A stretch of DNA of 64,000 nucleotides. It comes from Chloroflexota bacterium. Lineage in GTDB: Bacteria > Chloroflexota > Anaerolineae > Anaerolineales > Villigracilaceae. Each line of letters starts with the position of its first letter. The stretch's first letter is position 1. The notes under the pieces are model-generated. The model did no database searches, was not told the DNA's origin, and saw only the letters and a program-made list of their open reading frames with translations. Where the stretch lies: assembly GCA_013112685.1 (NCBI GenBank), contig JABFGC010000002.1, forward strand, positions 328,223 through 392,222, given 5' to 3'. Below are positions 26,589 to 35,811 of the stretch, piece after piece. The translations under genes and the position numbers were made by a program.

Positions 26589-27785
26589 ATGTCCTCCCTC
26601 CGCCGCAACTCCACCTGGCTCCTGCTAGCCCGGCTCACCGCACAGGGGCTGGCGGTTCTCTTCACCGTCGTCATCGCCCGCAAACTTGGCGTGGATGGCT
26701 TCGGTCAATTCTCTTTCATCGCATCCCTGCTGTTGGTGGGCAACACCTTCACAAACTTCGGCACCGATACATTCCTCATCCGCGAGACGGCGCGCGCCAA
26801 TCGAGTCAACGAGATCGCCGCGCAATCGCTCGCGCTGCAAATGTTTCTTTCCGCGTTGTATTGTCTCGTCATGCCCGCTTTTCGCAATACGCCCCTGCTG
26901 GTTTATTCCCTTGCGCTGTTCCCGCTCGCCGTTTTTTCGGTCAACAATGCCTTGCTCCGCGCCTTGAACCGCATGGATTTGTTCTGGCTGCTCAGCCTGC
27001 TCAACGGCGCGATTCAAATCCTTGCCGCAATTTTTTCTTCGGATGTCTTTACCCTGTGCCTTTCCCTGCTCTTCGGGCAGACACTCCTCTCGGGTATTTC
27101 CTACCTGATTTGCCGCGCCTCGCTCCCGACCTTTCGCCTGTTCCCGCTTGGGAAGTTTTCCTCCCTCTTCAAATTGATTCTGCCCTTCGCCGCGCTGACG
27201 ATCCTCCTCGTCCTCACGCAGCGCCTCGGCGTTCTGACCGTCTCCTACCTCCTCGGCGACTCAGCAGCCGGTCTGTTCTCTTCCGTCACCCGCATCGTGG
27301 ATGGACTCAAGCTCGGTCATTACGCCATCCTCGGCGCGCTGCTCCCCGCCCTCGCGCGCGGAGGCGCAGACTCATGGCGCAGTTTCCGCAAGGCGTTTAC
27401 GCTCTTGATGAGCGTCAGTTTCGCATTTGCTTTCGTTCTTTTTGTATTCGCCCAACCCATTGTTCTGATTTTGTACGGCGATGAATTTACCCGGGCAGTT
27501 CAACCGCTCGATTGGTTGGGTTGGAGTCTTCTGCCCTACACGATTTCATCCTTTATCTCCTACGACCTCATCGCGCGCGGACTGGAAGCCATCGTCGTGA
27601 AATCCGTTTTCGTTTCGCTCACTATATACTTCGTCCTTTATCTCTGGCTCATCCCCTCCCAGGGTCTGACCGGCGCGGTCTGGGCGGCATTGTTCGGCGA
27701 ATGTTTTCAGGGAATTGTGTTCGGGATGTTTTATTTTCAGACCAAGCCTTCGTTTGTCAGCGGGAGCGATTATGAATCCAAATGA
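26589..27785 (+). CDS. lipid-linked oligosaccharide flippase (Wzx/MATE-like polysaccharide transporter)
   Basis: About 398 aa with some twelve hydrophobic segments. The N-terminus is RRNSTWLLLARLTAQGLAVLFTVVIARKLGVDGFGQFSFIASLL, the classic opening of polysaccharide flippases. FLIRETAR and later VLTQRLGVLTVSYLLGDSAAGLFS follow the family pattern. It flips undecaprenyl-linked units for the O-antigen polymerase encoded upstream. ATG 26589 directly follows a heptamer repeat that contains no Shine-Dalgarno, so start choice rests on the family N-terminus. Its end overlaps the next gene by 14 bases. Confidence 0.9.
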   Translation: MSSLRRNSTWLLLARLTAQGLAVLFTVVIARKLGVDGFGQFSFIASLLLVGNTFTNFGTDTFLIRETARANRVNEIAAQSLALQMFLSALYCLVMPAFRNTPLLVYSLALFPLAVFSVNNALLRALNRMDLFWLLSLLNGAIQILAAIFSSDVFTLCLSLLFGQTLLSGISYLICRASLPTFRLFPLGKFSSLFKLILPFAALTILLVLTQRLGVLTVSYLLGDSAAGLFSSVTRIVDGLKLGHYAILGALLPALARGGADSWRSFRKAFTLLMSVSFAFAFVLFVFAQPIVLILYGDEFTRAVQPLDWLGWSLLPYTISSFISYDLIARGLEAIVVKSVFVSLTIYFVLYLWLIPSQGLTGAVWAALFGECFQGIVFGMFYFQTKPSFVSGSDYESK

Positions 27786-28518
27786 ACCCATCCTCACCCC
27801 GCATGAGTTGCTCGCCTACCGCCGCAGGGCAGGGACCTTGCAGGACTTCCCTCCACCCGTGACGGTCGTCTTTGCGCCGCAGAAAAGCCTCGCCGGTTAC
27901 GTTCTGAAAAAATATTCCACAAAACGGGTGAAGGGATTTCTGGGCGAATTTTATCTATTGAAGAAATTCAACGGCAGAATTGCCCTCTCCACCGGCTTTG
28001 GAATCGGTGCGCCCGTCGTTGCCGGGTTGACGGATGAATTCGCCGCGTTGGGGGTGAGGCAGTTTGTGCTGGTCGGCATGGCGGGCGGGCTGCAGGAGAA
28101 TCTGTCAGCGGGGGATCTGCTCCTTTCAACGGGAGCAATTCGCGGCGAAGGGGTGACGCGGCACTATCTCCCACCGGACGAGACCGTGGAAACGTCCGAC
28201 TCCATCCGTGGGCGGGTCGCGGAAGTCTTATCCAGCCAAAACCTGCCGTTTTCAAGCGGATTAACGTGGACGACCGATGCGCCCTTCCGCGAACTCCGCC
28301 GCGATGTGCTGGCGTATCAGGCGCGCGGCGTGCTTGCCGTAGAGATGGAAGCGGCGGGGATGCTGGGGGTGGCAAAACCCTGCGGGCTTTCTGCGTTTGC
28401 CGCCTTCTCCGTCGCCGACCTGCTTTCCGGCGGCGTCTGGCGCATGGCTGACGATCTGCGGCGCTCGCGGTCGAAGCTGGGAATCCTGTTCGACGCGGTT
28501 TGCGAAGCCCTAAAGTGA
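27772..28518 (+). CDS. nucleoside phosphorylase (PNP/UDP family)
   Basis: A 248-aa protein of the phosphorylase superfamily. The phosphate-binding/central motif is RIALSTGFGIGAPVVAGLTDEFAALGVRQFVLVGMAGGLQE. The substrate-site Met-Glu is in AVEMEAAGMLGVA, with a preceding Ser-rich loop. It would release bases from nucleosides, probably in salvage. It starts inside the flippase 3' end and is likely cotranscribed with the glycan genes without an obvious role in them. Confidence 0.85.
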   Translation: MNPNEPILTPHELLAYRRRAGTLQDFPPPVTVVFAPQKSLAGYVLKKYSTKRVKGFLGEFYLLKKFNGRIALSTGFGIGAPVVAGLTDEFAALGVRQFVLVGMAGGLQENLSAGDLLLSTGAIRGEGVTRHYLPPDETVETSDSIRGRVAEVLSSQNLPFSSGLTWTTDAPFRELRRDVLAYQARGVLAVEMEAAGMLGVAKPCGLSAFAAFSVADLLSGGVWRMADDLRRSRSKLGILFDAVCEALK

Positions 28519-28623
28519 AGTGCAACCCGACCCCTCCGCCATGCGTATATCTACCCAGACTTTCAAAATCCACCGAAACGATATACACTAAATTTTGAAA
28601 CCTACATCCCAGGAGAGTGAACT

Positions 28624-29154
28624 ATGAACAAAACAGGTCGTACCCAGCTTGCGCTGGGAGTCATCCTCATTTTGATCGGCGGGTGGTTCCTGCTCAACCA
28701 GACCATGCCCGGCTTCCGCAATTTCTTTGAACCCTACACCGACTGGCCCGCCAACATGCTCTTGATCGGCGCGGGTATTTTGGTCATCGGTCTCGTTACT
28801 GGCTCGCCGGGGCTCGCCGTACCAGCCGCAATTGTCGCCGGGATTGGCGGCATTTTCTACTATCAGGAAGCCGTCGGCGATTACGAATCGTGGTCGTACA
28901 TGTGGGCGCTCATCCCCGGTTTCATCGGAGTGGGGGTCGCCCTGCAGGGACTGCTCGGCGAAAACACCGCCCACAACCTCAAACGCGGACTCAACCTCAT
29001 GGTGGTCAGCGCCGTGCTGTTCCTCGTCTTTGCCGCATTCCTCGGCGGCTGGAACATCCTCGGCAATTACGGTCCCGCCGTCCTGTTGATCCTGCTCGGT
29101 CTGTGGGTGCTTGGCAGCGGCTTATATCGAACGTATCGTAGGAAAGGAGAATGA
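28624..29154 (+). CDS. four-helix membrane protein, LiaI/LiaF transmembrane-domain-like
   Basis: 176 aa. It starts with RTQLALGVILILIGGWFLLNQ, the LiaI-LiaF-type transmembrane opening, and has about five helices in total with short loops. AGGAGAG lies upstream of ATG 28624. It is the first of three adjacent genes encoding proteins with the same kind of N-terminal helix pair. The Lia-type proteins sense envelope stress in Firmicutes; here only architecture supports the link. Confidence 0.62.
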   Translation: MNKTGRTQLALGVILILIGGWFLLNQTMPGFRNFFEPYTDWPANMLLIGAGILVIGLVTGSPGLAVPAAIVAGIGGIFYYQEAVGDYESWSYMWALIPGFIGVGVALQGLLGENTAHNLKRGLNLMVVSAVLFLVFAAFLGGWNILGNYGPAVLLILLGLWVLGSGLYRTYRRKGE

Positions 29155-29155
29155 C

Positions 29156-29940
29156 ATGCGCCGCGGTTCATTGATCTGGGGCACGGTGCTGCTCCTGCTT
29201 GGCGGCTTATTGCTCGCCGACGCCGCCGGGGTTCGACTCCCGAACGGCAACTCGCTGATGAGTCTTTTCTGGCCCCTGCTCCTTATCGGCTTCGGCGGGT
29301 GGATGCTGTTGGGTGTGTTCCTGCGCGGCAAGGTCGAGACGGAATCCGCAAGCATCCCGTTGGAAGATGCGCGCACAGCCAGCGTCAGCGTCAATCATGG
29401 CGCGGGTGAGTTGAATCTTCACAGCGGGGCGCGGGGAACGAACTGGCGCGCGGCTCGTTCATGGGCGGATTGGAATATAAAACTTCCCGCAGCGGCGACA
29501 ACCTTGAGGTCCGCATGCGACCCGCGCACGATTTTGTGGATTTCCCCTTCTTCGGCGTCCGCAGTCAATTGGATTGGAACGTCGCTTTCAATCCTTCCAT
29601 CCCCACCGCGTTGGACATGAATCTCGGCGCGAACAAATCCACGATTGACCTGCGCGATATGAACATCACCGACGTCAAGTTGAAATCGGGAGCCAGCGAA
29701 ACGACGGTGACGCTTCCTTCCACGGGCCGCCTCAAAGCCGACTTTGAGATTGGCGCCGCTTCGTTGACTTTAATCATCCCTGAGGGCGTTTCGATCCGGG
29801 TCCGCTCCGCCATCGGTGCGGGCGATATCAACGTTGACAAGGCACGATTCCCCCGCGATGAGTCGCCTGATTTCGAGACCGCCCCCAACGCGGTTGACAT
29901 CAACATCAAGGGCGGCGCGTGTTCCGTGAAAGTTCGATGA
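29156..29940 (+). CDS. LiaF-like cell-wall-stress response protein, frameshifted
   Basis: About 261 aa. Residues 5-60 form two LiaF-type transmembrane helices (GSLIWGTVLLLLGGLLLAD; SLFWPLLLIGFGGWMLLGVFL). The rest is the beta-rich LiaF_C/adhesin-like domain with repeating short strands (SVNHGAGELNL, LDMNLGANKSTIDLRDMNITDVKLKSGASETTVTLP, GAASLTLIIPEGVSIRV). A missing G near 29439 breaks the frame between HSGAR and NELARGSFMGGLEY. It begins one base after the stop of the upstream gene; GAAAGGAG precedes its ATG. It may bind lipid II-interacting compounds or a sensor kinase, as LiaF does. Confidence 0.78.
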
Positions 29941-29949
29941 AGGTGCGCC

Positions 29950-30715
29950 ATGAAACGATTTGATCCGAGAATTGTATTGGGCTTGCTGTTGATCATGGGC
30001 GGCGGACTTGCGCTGGCACAGTCGCTGGGCTACCTGGAGAACGCCTCGGGATATTTCTGGGGCGGCGCGTTTCTCCTGGCGGGACTCGCGTTCTTGAGCC
30101 TGCTCTTCGGCGGGCATTGGTGGAGCGCCTTTCCGGGGTTTACGCTCGCGGCGCTGGGAGTTTTGATCCTCCTGCCCGAGCCGCTCGAAGAGTTGGGCGG
30201 GGCGATCTTCCTGGGCGGCATTGCGCTTTCATTTTGGTATGTGTACGCCACCGACCGTATCGGGCGCTGGTGGGCGATCATTCCCTGGCGGCGTGCTAAC
30301 CGCGCTTGCCCTGCTGGTGCTCGCCTCATCCTACTTCGATGAATACTCAGGCGCGATCGTGCTGGGCGGCATCGGATTGACGTTCTTCATCGTCTACGCC
30401 ACCGACACTGTGGAACGCTGGTGGGCGCTCATCCCTGGCGGTGTGCTGGTCACGCTGGCAGGCATGACGATTGCCGCAGACCGGTTCGGCGAGTTTCAAA
30501 CGGCGGGCTTCTTCTTCCTGGGGCTTGCCCTCACCTTTTTGCTGGTCGCCCTCCTGGCAAGGATGAATTGGGCATACTGGCCCGCGCTGGCGCTGGGCAT
30601 CATGGGCTTTCTGGGGATCGCCTCCCTGCTGGAATTCGCAAATTACATTTGGGCGGCGGCTTTGATCCTCGGCGGCGCGATGCTGCTGTACCGGTATTTC
30701 ACAAGAAGGGCGTAG
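29950..30715 (+). CDS. multi-helix membrane protein with duplicated unit, frameshifted
   Basis: About 255 aa with some eight helices. The first 30 residues (RIVLGLLLIMGGGLALAQSLGYL) again match the LiaF-type start. A unit of about 48 residues occurs twice in tandem (GRWWAIIPGGVLTALALLVLASSYFDE... and ERWWALIPGGVLVTLAGMTIAADRFGE...), each followed by GAI-LGGI-L-F or a related stretch. One surplus C at the CCC run near 30288 shifts the frame inside the first unit. It is third in the Lia-like gene cluster and of unknown function. Confidence 0.6.
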
Positions 30716-30821
30716 CAAAATTCTCCACCGCACATTTCACCGCAGAGAAACGATGATAAAGGTGAAAAAACTTGGCGGCTTGGCGGTTCGAAACGAGGAC
30801 GCCTGCGTAAAGTGAATAAAT

Positions 30822-30851
30822 CAATCACCCCTGCACGAACAGGGGTGATTG
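30822..30851. terminator. hairpin between convergent genes
   Basis: A 12-bp perfect stem (30822-30833 with 30840-30851), loop CACGAA, then CGTTTTGG. It probably ends both the Lia-like operon and the NifU-domain operon. The 100 bases before it contain a degraded CTTGGCGG repeat. Confidence 0.7.
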
Positions 30852-30860
30852 CGTTTTGGT

Positions 30861-31106
30861 CTATTGATCTGACACCACACGGATCTCCGGGAAGAACTGG
30901 TGCACGGTCCCTTCCACCCATCCGTGCAGCGTGGAAGGCAATAGCGGACAGTTAAGGCACGCTCCCCCCAGTTTTACCTTCAACGTGTTGCCCTCCAGCG
31001 AAACGAACTCCACCGTGCCGCCATGAAACTGTTCGATATACGCGCTGATGTTTTCCAGGAGGAGGCGCACCTGCATTTCAAAGATCTTCGATTCGGGTTG
31101 GCTCAT
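30861..31106 (-). CDS. NifU C-terminal-domain protein (Fe-S scaffold type)
   Basis: An 81-aa protein consisting only of the Nfu/NifU domain, with the cluster-ligating CxxC in GGACLNCPL (about residues 48-56). The N-terminal VRLLLENISAYIEQFHGGTVEFVSLEGNTLKVKLGG matches the family. It would carry or transfer Fe-S clusters in the cytoplasm. ATG overlaps the stop of the Crp-domain gene by four bases, so the two are coupled. Confidence 0.88.
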   Translation of the reverse strand: MSQPESKIFEMQVRLLLENISAYIEQFHGGTVEFVSLEGNTLKVKLGGACLNCPLLPSTLHGWVEGTVHQFFPEIRVVSDQ

Positions 31107-31579
31107 AATCTTAATCCTGTCTGTCCGAAGCGCTTGGACTCCAACAGCCGTTGGATCTGCCGATGGGCGTTTTCCCAGCGGGGCGAAACCATGCGCGCGA
31201 GCCGGTCAATCACCCTCTTTCCGACATCCGGGGAGTTTTGGACTAACTCCCAAAGATGCTCCCGCCGCACGCGGAGCGCCTCGATCCTGCTCTCGCTGAC
31301 GATGCTCGACGTGTACTTGCTCGTGCCGATCACCGCCGACCACCCAAACACGTCCCCGTCGCGCAGGCGCGTCAGGATGATGGGATTGCCGTCGTACGGT
31401 TTGTATTGAATGATGACCGTCCCGCTCATGATCACGTAGAGATGCGTGGCAGGGTCGCCCTGCTCGAAGATCACCGTCCCTGCCGGGCAGGAAAAGTTTT
31501 CAAAGATGGGCTTGAGCAGGTCCGACTCACCGGGCGAGAGGTCCTGGAACAGCGGGATGTAGGGAAGTCTATCCAGCAT
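31103..31579 (-). CDS. stand-alone cyclic-nucleotide-binding (Crp-type) domain protein
   Basis: 158 aa. The whole protein is a cNMP-binding beta-roll plus a C-terminal helix: LFQDLSPGESDLLKPIFENFSCPAGTVIFEQGDPATHLYVIMSGTVIIQ, then DGDVFGWSAVIG and a helical tail rich in Arg. The typical phosphate-cassette GE and R are replaced (DVFGWSAVI), so cNMP binding is doubtful. There is no HTH, so it is not a transcription factor by itself. It is cotranscribed with a NifU-domain protein, an unusual pairing that hints at redox or Fe-S control. Confidence 0.85.
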   Translation of the reverse strand: MLDRLPYIPLFQDLSPGESDLLKPIFENFSCPAGTVIFEQGDPATHLYVIMSGTVIIQYKPYDGNPIILTRLRDGDVFGWSAVIGTSKYTSSIVSESRIEALRVRREHLWELVQNSPDVGKRVIDRLARMVSPRWENAHRQIQRLLESKRFGQTGLRL

Positions 31580-31693
31580 TTGAAAGAATATTAATCACCG
31601 CCCGGGCGGGTTGCCAGTATCATCCATCCTATTGTGGATGACATTCATCCCATATTTTCAATGACCCCGCTGGCCTGCGTTATACTTCGAAAA

Positions 31694-32266
31694 ATGACAA
31701 ATACCGCCCAGCCTTCCCTGGGAAGATTCCTCGCCCTGCTGATGATCGGATTGGGACTCCTCGCGATTGGGGTCGTGTTCCTTTTGCTTTCCGACCGCAC
31801 GGCAAACGCCTCCGCATCCCTCCAGGACTTTTCGACGATCCCCGTAAAAGTGGATTATCCAGCCCCAGAGTTGACCCTGACCCGCCTGGACGGCGCTTCC
31901 GTCTCGCTCGAAGCGTATCGCGGACAAGTGGTGTTGGTGAATCTGTGGGCGACGTGGTGTCCGCCCTGCCGCGAAGAGATGCCGACATTGCTCGCCTTCT
32001 ACGAGAAATACAAATCGAACGGCTTCGTTCTGGTGGCGATTGACCAAGGCGAAACTGTGGATGTCGTCGAGCTGTTCGTCGAGGAATTCAAACTGACCTT
32101 TCCCATCTGGCTGGACGAAGGCAACCTGGCGGGACGCAAATTCAATACGATGAACCTGCCCAGTTCCTACGTCATTGACCGAAATGGGCGCGTAAAGTTG
32201 ATGTGGATCGGCGGCATCTCGGAGAAAAATCTCGAATCCTACGTGCCGGACGTGATCATGGAGTAG
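31694..32266 (+). CDS. TlpA-like thioredoxin-fold redox protein
   Basis: About 190 aa. One N-terminal transmembrane anchor (LALLMIGLGLLAIGVVFLLL) is followed by the extracytoplasmic thioredoxin domain with active site WCPPC and the cis-Pro loop NLPSSYVID. It reduces disulfides outside the membrane, e.g. in cytochrome c maturation or repair of oxidised proteins. ATG 31694 is preferred over the earlier ATG 31634, which would add an unlikely extension. It is divergent from the Crp-domain gene. Confidence 0.9.
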   Translation: MTNTAQPSLGRFLALLMIGLGLLAIGVVFLLLSDRTANASASLQDFSTIPVKVDYPAPELTLTRLDGASVSLEAYRGQVVLVNLWATWCPPCREEMPTLLAFYEKYKSNGFVLVAIDQGETVDVVELFVEEFKLTFPIWLDEGNLAGRKFNTMNLPSSYVIDRNGRVKLMWIGGISEKNLESYVPDVIME

Positions 32267-32285
32267 ACATGGAGGTTTCATTGCA

Positions 32286-32474
32286 GTGAAAGGGACAGTG
32301 GATGAGACAACGGTTCTGCGCGCTATTGAGCTCTCGGCGGAGAAGTACTGCCTGGCGCATGCGATGCTGGGCAAAGCCTTCCCGGTTCGGCTGACCTACA
32401 AAATATTCGACGGGGAATCCAAAACCCTCGTGAAAGAGGGCGAGTATCTGCAAAAAGAAGCGTTGGGCGCGTAG
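32286..32474 (+). pseudogene. OsmC-family C-terminal fragment
   Basis: Only 62 aa, matching the last 40-50 % of OsmC-like hydroperoxide-resistance proteins (ETTVLRAIELSAEKYCLAHAMLGKAFPVRLTYKI with the redox Cys). Nothing resembling the N-terminal half lies upstream: the TlpA gene ends 20 bases earlier. GGAGG before the GTG could still drive translation, so a small expressed product is possible. Probably a deletion remnant. Confidence 0.6.
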
Positions 32475-32535
32475 GTTCCGAAATCCGTCCGCCGCTCATT
32501 TTGAGGAAGGCTGCTTCCGCGAAATGAATTTCGGG

Positions 32536-34041
32536 TTACGGAAAACCTGCGCTGATGGACGTAAAAGCATCGCCGCATTCGCAGGCAATGACGATGGAAC
32601 CGCCTTTGGTCATCGTTCCCAAATAAGCGCTGCTCCCGTTGTGGACCATCCATCCGCTCAGCGTAAACGGAATCACGCTGTCCGCGACGATCCACTCGCC
32701 GTTGTATTTTCTCGCAATGTGGACGTGCGTCCCGGTGGAGCGCCCGCCTTCGCAGGAGGGATATCCGATTTTGTCGCCCGCTTTCAGGTCCGCGCCGAGA
32801 GGCGCACGCTGGAGGGTCGCCAGGTGCAGGTAAAAGATCACCCAGCCGGTGCGTTCGTTTCCATCCCTGTCGAGGTCTAGAGCAACGCCATCCGCGCCCG
32901 AACGGACGACCAGTCCGTCGGCTATCGCCGTGGCGTAGTTTTCCTTTTTCGCCGGAACACAGCCGGAATTCTCAGATGGCGGGGCAAAGTCCAGCGCGGC
33001 AAACGGCTCGCCTGTGCCCCAGCCGGTGTGCGGTCCGCCGGTGAAACTCCAGGTCTGGTCGCTGGGGAAGGGCAGGGAAAGCTCAGGCTGGCGCAGACTT
33101 CCGGGAATCAAATCCGCCGTTTTCTCCCGGGGGGTCGCCGAAAAACATCTGGTAGGTTTGCGCCAAGCCTTCACGCCCGATGGCGCGGGCATATTCCTCG
33201 CCGGTGAACATCCTCGAATAGTAATACTGAAGCGCGACCGACCCTGCGTTTTGCCGAGGATCGGGTCGAATCAGGATGCCGTCCGCGTCGTCGAACTCGA
33301 TCAGCGAGCCGATGCGCCAGCCATAGTATCCATTGTTGAGCAGGTTGGCGGCGAGGACGAGTTGCAGATACGGCGTTTCCCAATATTGGCGCTTCAAGCC
33401 AAGAAGGTTTTTCTTCACCGGCGGTTCGCTTTGCGTGAGCGCGCCGCCCTGGTATTCCAGCAGGGCAAGCAGCAAGCGCGGACTAATGCTGTAATTGACG
33501 GAGACGTAATCCACCAGTTCCGCGCCGGTTTTCCACTCGCCGCCGACATAAGCCCGATAATCTTTCAGCCAGCCGGTCTGCGCTGAAAGGAAGGCGGCGG
33601 TGTTGAAACCCGTATGGTGAGGTCCGTTGATGTAAGCGTGGTCAGGGATGATTTGAAACGGGCTTCCCCACAACGCGCGGTAATAGATCGGAATCTTCAT
33701 CGGCATGCCGGGCGGCATGGTGGTCGCATCGCGCGGGATGTGCGGGTTGGCGGCGAGGATTTCGTCAACAGTGGTGTTGAAGCGGCTCGCCAGCGCGGGC
33801 AGGGAATCTCCGGTCTGGGCGGTGTAATCCACCAGGCTCACCCGGTCTATAAAGCTGGACGTGTGGGCAGGGGAGTGGGCATGGCATCCGAATTTCCCTG
33901 CTCGCCCACCGCCTCCGGCTTGGACGGGGGATTGTTCGCGCCTGGTTGTGAAGCCGGGACGCAGGCTGACAGAAAGAACAAGGCGACCGCCAGCGCGGCG
34001 ATGCCTTGCCGAATTTTGGCTCTCCCGTAATTGGCGGGCAA
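32536..34041 (-). CDS. LysM/M23-type cell-wall lipoprotein, paralogue 1, frameshifted
   Basis: About 500 aa. The lipobox-like AALAVALFFLSAC is followed by a Pro-rich linker, a LysM module (DYTAQTGDSLPALASRFNTTVDEILAANPHIP), a lysozyme-like middle domain (NYSISPRLLLALLEYQGGALT...) and an M23 endopeptidase domain (GPHTGWGTGEPFAALDFAPP; GYPSCEGGRSTGTHVHIARKYNGEW) with metal-binding H, D and HxH retained. It is expected on the outer face of the membrane remodelling peptidoglycan. Two indels break it: a base missing near 33853 (before FIDRVSLVDY) and a surplus C in the CCCCC at about 33130. The start is uncertain (TTG 34041 or GTG 34053). First of three tandem paralogues. Confidence 0.75.
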
Positions 34042-34047
34042 GGACCT

Positions 34048-34123
34048 AAACACGAAGGGCACAAAGTACACAAAGGGGAAAAACAGCTGTTTTCCCTTCG
34101 TGACCTTGGTGTCCTTTGTGTTT
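34048..34123. repeat. inverted 9-nt-period repeat (CACAAAGG type)
   Basis: The left arm is built of nonamers CACGAAGGG/CACAAAGTA/CACAAAGGG and the right arm is the inverted counterpart around CAGCTG. It sits between LysM paralogues 1 and 2, next to the start of paralogue 1. Confidence 0.78.
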
Positions 34124-34156
34124 AATAACGGTAGAGCCCGAATTTTTTCGGTTGTC

Positions 34157-35770
34157 TTACTCATTTTCGTCGCGAATGATGTTCGACCACGCCTGGCTGA
34201 GCGGGTCGGCAATGATCTCCTGGTCGTCGCGCACCAGCTTTCCCTCATAAGCCTTTTCGCCCGCCACCACCCGCCAGCCGTCCATGATGAACGGAATGGG
34301 ACCATCCGCTGTGACCCATTCGCCGTTGTACTTTCTGGCAAAATGCAGGTGCGTGCCGGTGGAGACGCCACCCTCGCAAGAAGCGTGACCGATGCGGTCA
34401 TTCACTTCCACCCGGTACCGGCGGGGACGCGGCCCTTTTCAGCGATGTGCAGGTAAAGCAAATTCCAACCGGTCTGTTCAAAGCCGTCGCCGTCCAGGTC
34501 AACCATCACCACGCCGTTATCCGAGCGGACGACCAATCCGGGCGCGGCGGCTGTCACCAGGTTGTGGTGGGGATGCGGCCGCTTTTTTCCGCGGCGGGCG
34601 CAAAGTCAATGGCGGCGAAGACGCTGTGCGACCGCCCGTAAATATTGGGATTGATCTGTCCCCAGCCGTTGTGAGGTCGCCGGTGAAACTCCATTTGACG
34701 CCCGGCTCGAACGGCAGGACGAGCGGCGGTTGGTTGAGCGACGGCGGGAATAACGGCTCCACCAGTTCGGCGCGCGCCCACGGATCGCCGAACATTTCCT
34801 CGAACAGGGCGGGGAAGCCCGAATCCGGGTTGATGATTTGCGCCCACTGCGACTGGCTGTGAAGCCGCGAGAAAAGATACTGGATCGCAACCGTGCCTGC
34901 GTTCAGGCGCGGGTCGAGCCGCAGTTTCGAGCCGTCTGGAAACTCCAGGTGTGTGATGGTGCCAGCCCGCCAGCCGTAATAGGCAATCGCCATGTTGTTG
35001 ATCGCCCAGACCATCTGCACGCTCATGCCTTTGTAGTGATAGTCGTTGAAGCCCATCGGGAATTCGGTGTGGAGCAAGTCCACCGGCTGACCGCGCACCC
35101 AGCGGCTTTCGAATTCCAGCAGGGCGAGCAGCAGGCGCGGGTTGATCGAGTTTTCGATGGCGAGCCGGTCAATGGCATCGTAACCCGCGATCCAGCCGGT
35201 GGAGCCGAGGTAATCGCGGAAGCTGCTCAGGTATCCATTTTGTTCTTTGACATACGCTTCGGTATCGAAATCGAGCGCGGTGGCGGAAAAGACGATCTCC
35301 GAATCGGGAACCAGTTGGATGTTCGGCGTGGTCGGTTCATTGATGCGGTTGGGGATGACCAGCAATATGCCGGGGTCAATCAACGTCGTCCGCGTCAAAT
35401 CGGCGTCGGAGACGATCTCCGCCTCATCCACGCCGAAGCGTTTGGCAATTGCTGACAGCATATCGCCGCTTTGGGCGTAGTAAAGGAACGGCGCGGAATC
35501 CAGCGTGGGAATATCCAGGGTCGGTTCGATGGTAACGTCCGTGGCTGGAGGCGGGGGCGTTTGCGCCGCTTCGGTTTCGATAAAAGGGGGGATGGTCGAG
35601 GTGGGGAAAATGATCGGGGCGTCCTGGACAACAAACGGGTCGATCAGAGGCGTGGCTGGGAGGGGGGAATCCGGTGTGGGGGTGGCGGGAACTCCCCAAA
35701 TGGAAGGAGAAGTCCCGCAGGCGGAAATCGTCACCGCGGCAATAAAAAGGACTGCGATAATTCGGCGCAT
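34157..35770 (-). CDS. LysM/M23-type cell-wall lipoprotein, paralogue 2, with three indels
   Basis: About 538 aa. The lipobox is IAAVTISACG (Cys near residue 18), followed by a Pro/Thr-rich linker of about 60 residues and a LysM (FLYYAQSGDMLSAIAKRFGVDEAEIVSDADL). The lysozyme-like domain (ENSINPRLLLALLEFESRWVRG) keeps the Glu-Ser of lytic transglycosylases. The M23 domain reads FTGGPHNGWG... after correction, with AAIDFAPAAEKSG and GTHLHFARKYNGEWV. Three single-base deletions (near 34683, 34568 and 34415), each in a G or C run, break the reading frame within 300 bases of the M23 domain. ATG 35770 begins 41 bases after the end of paralogue 3. Confidence 0.78.
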
Positions 35771-35811
35771 GGTTGGGGGAATTATATCCGTGTAAATTAA
35801 AGACGGGTGAA

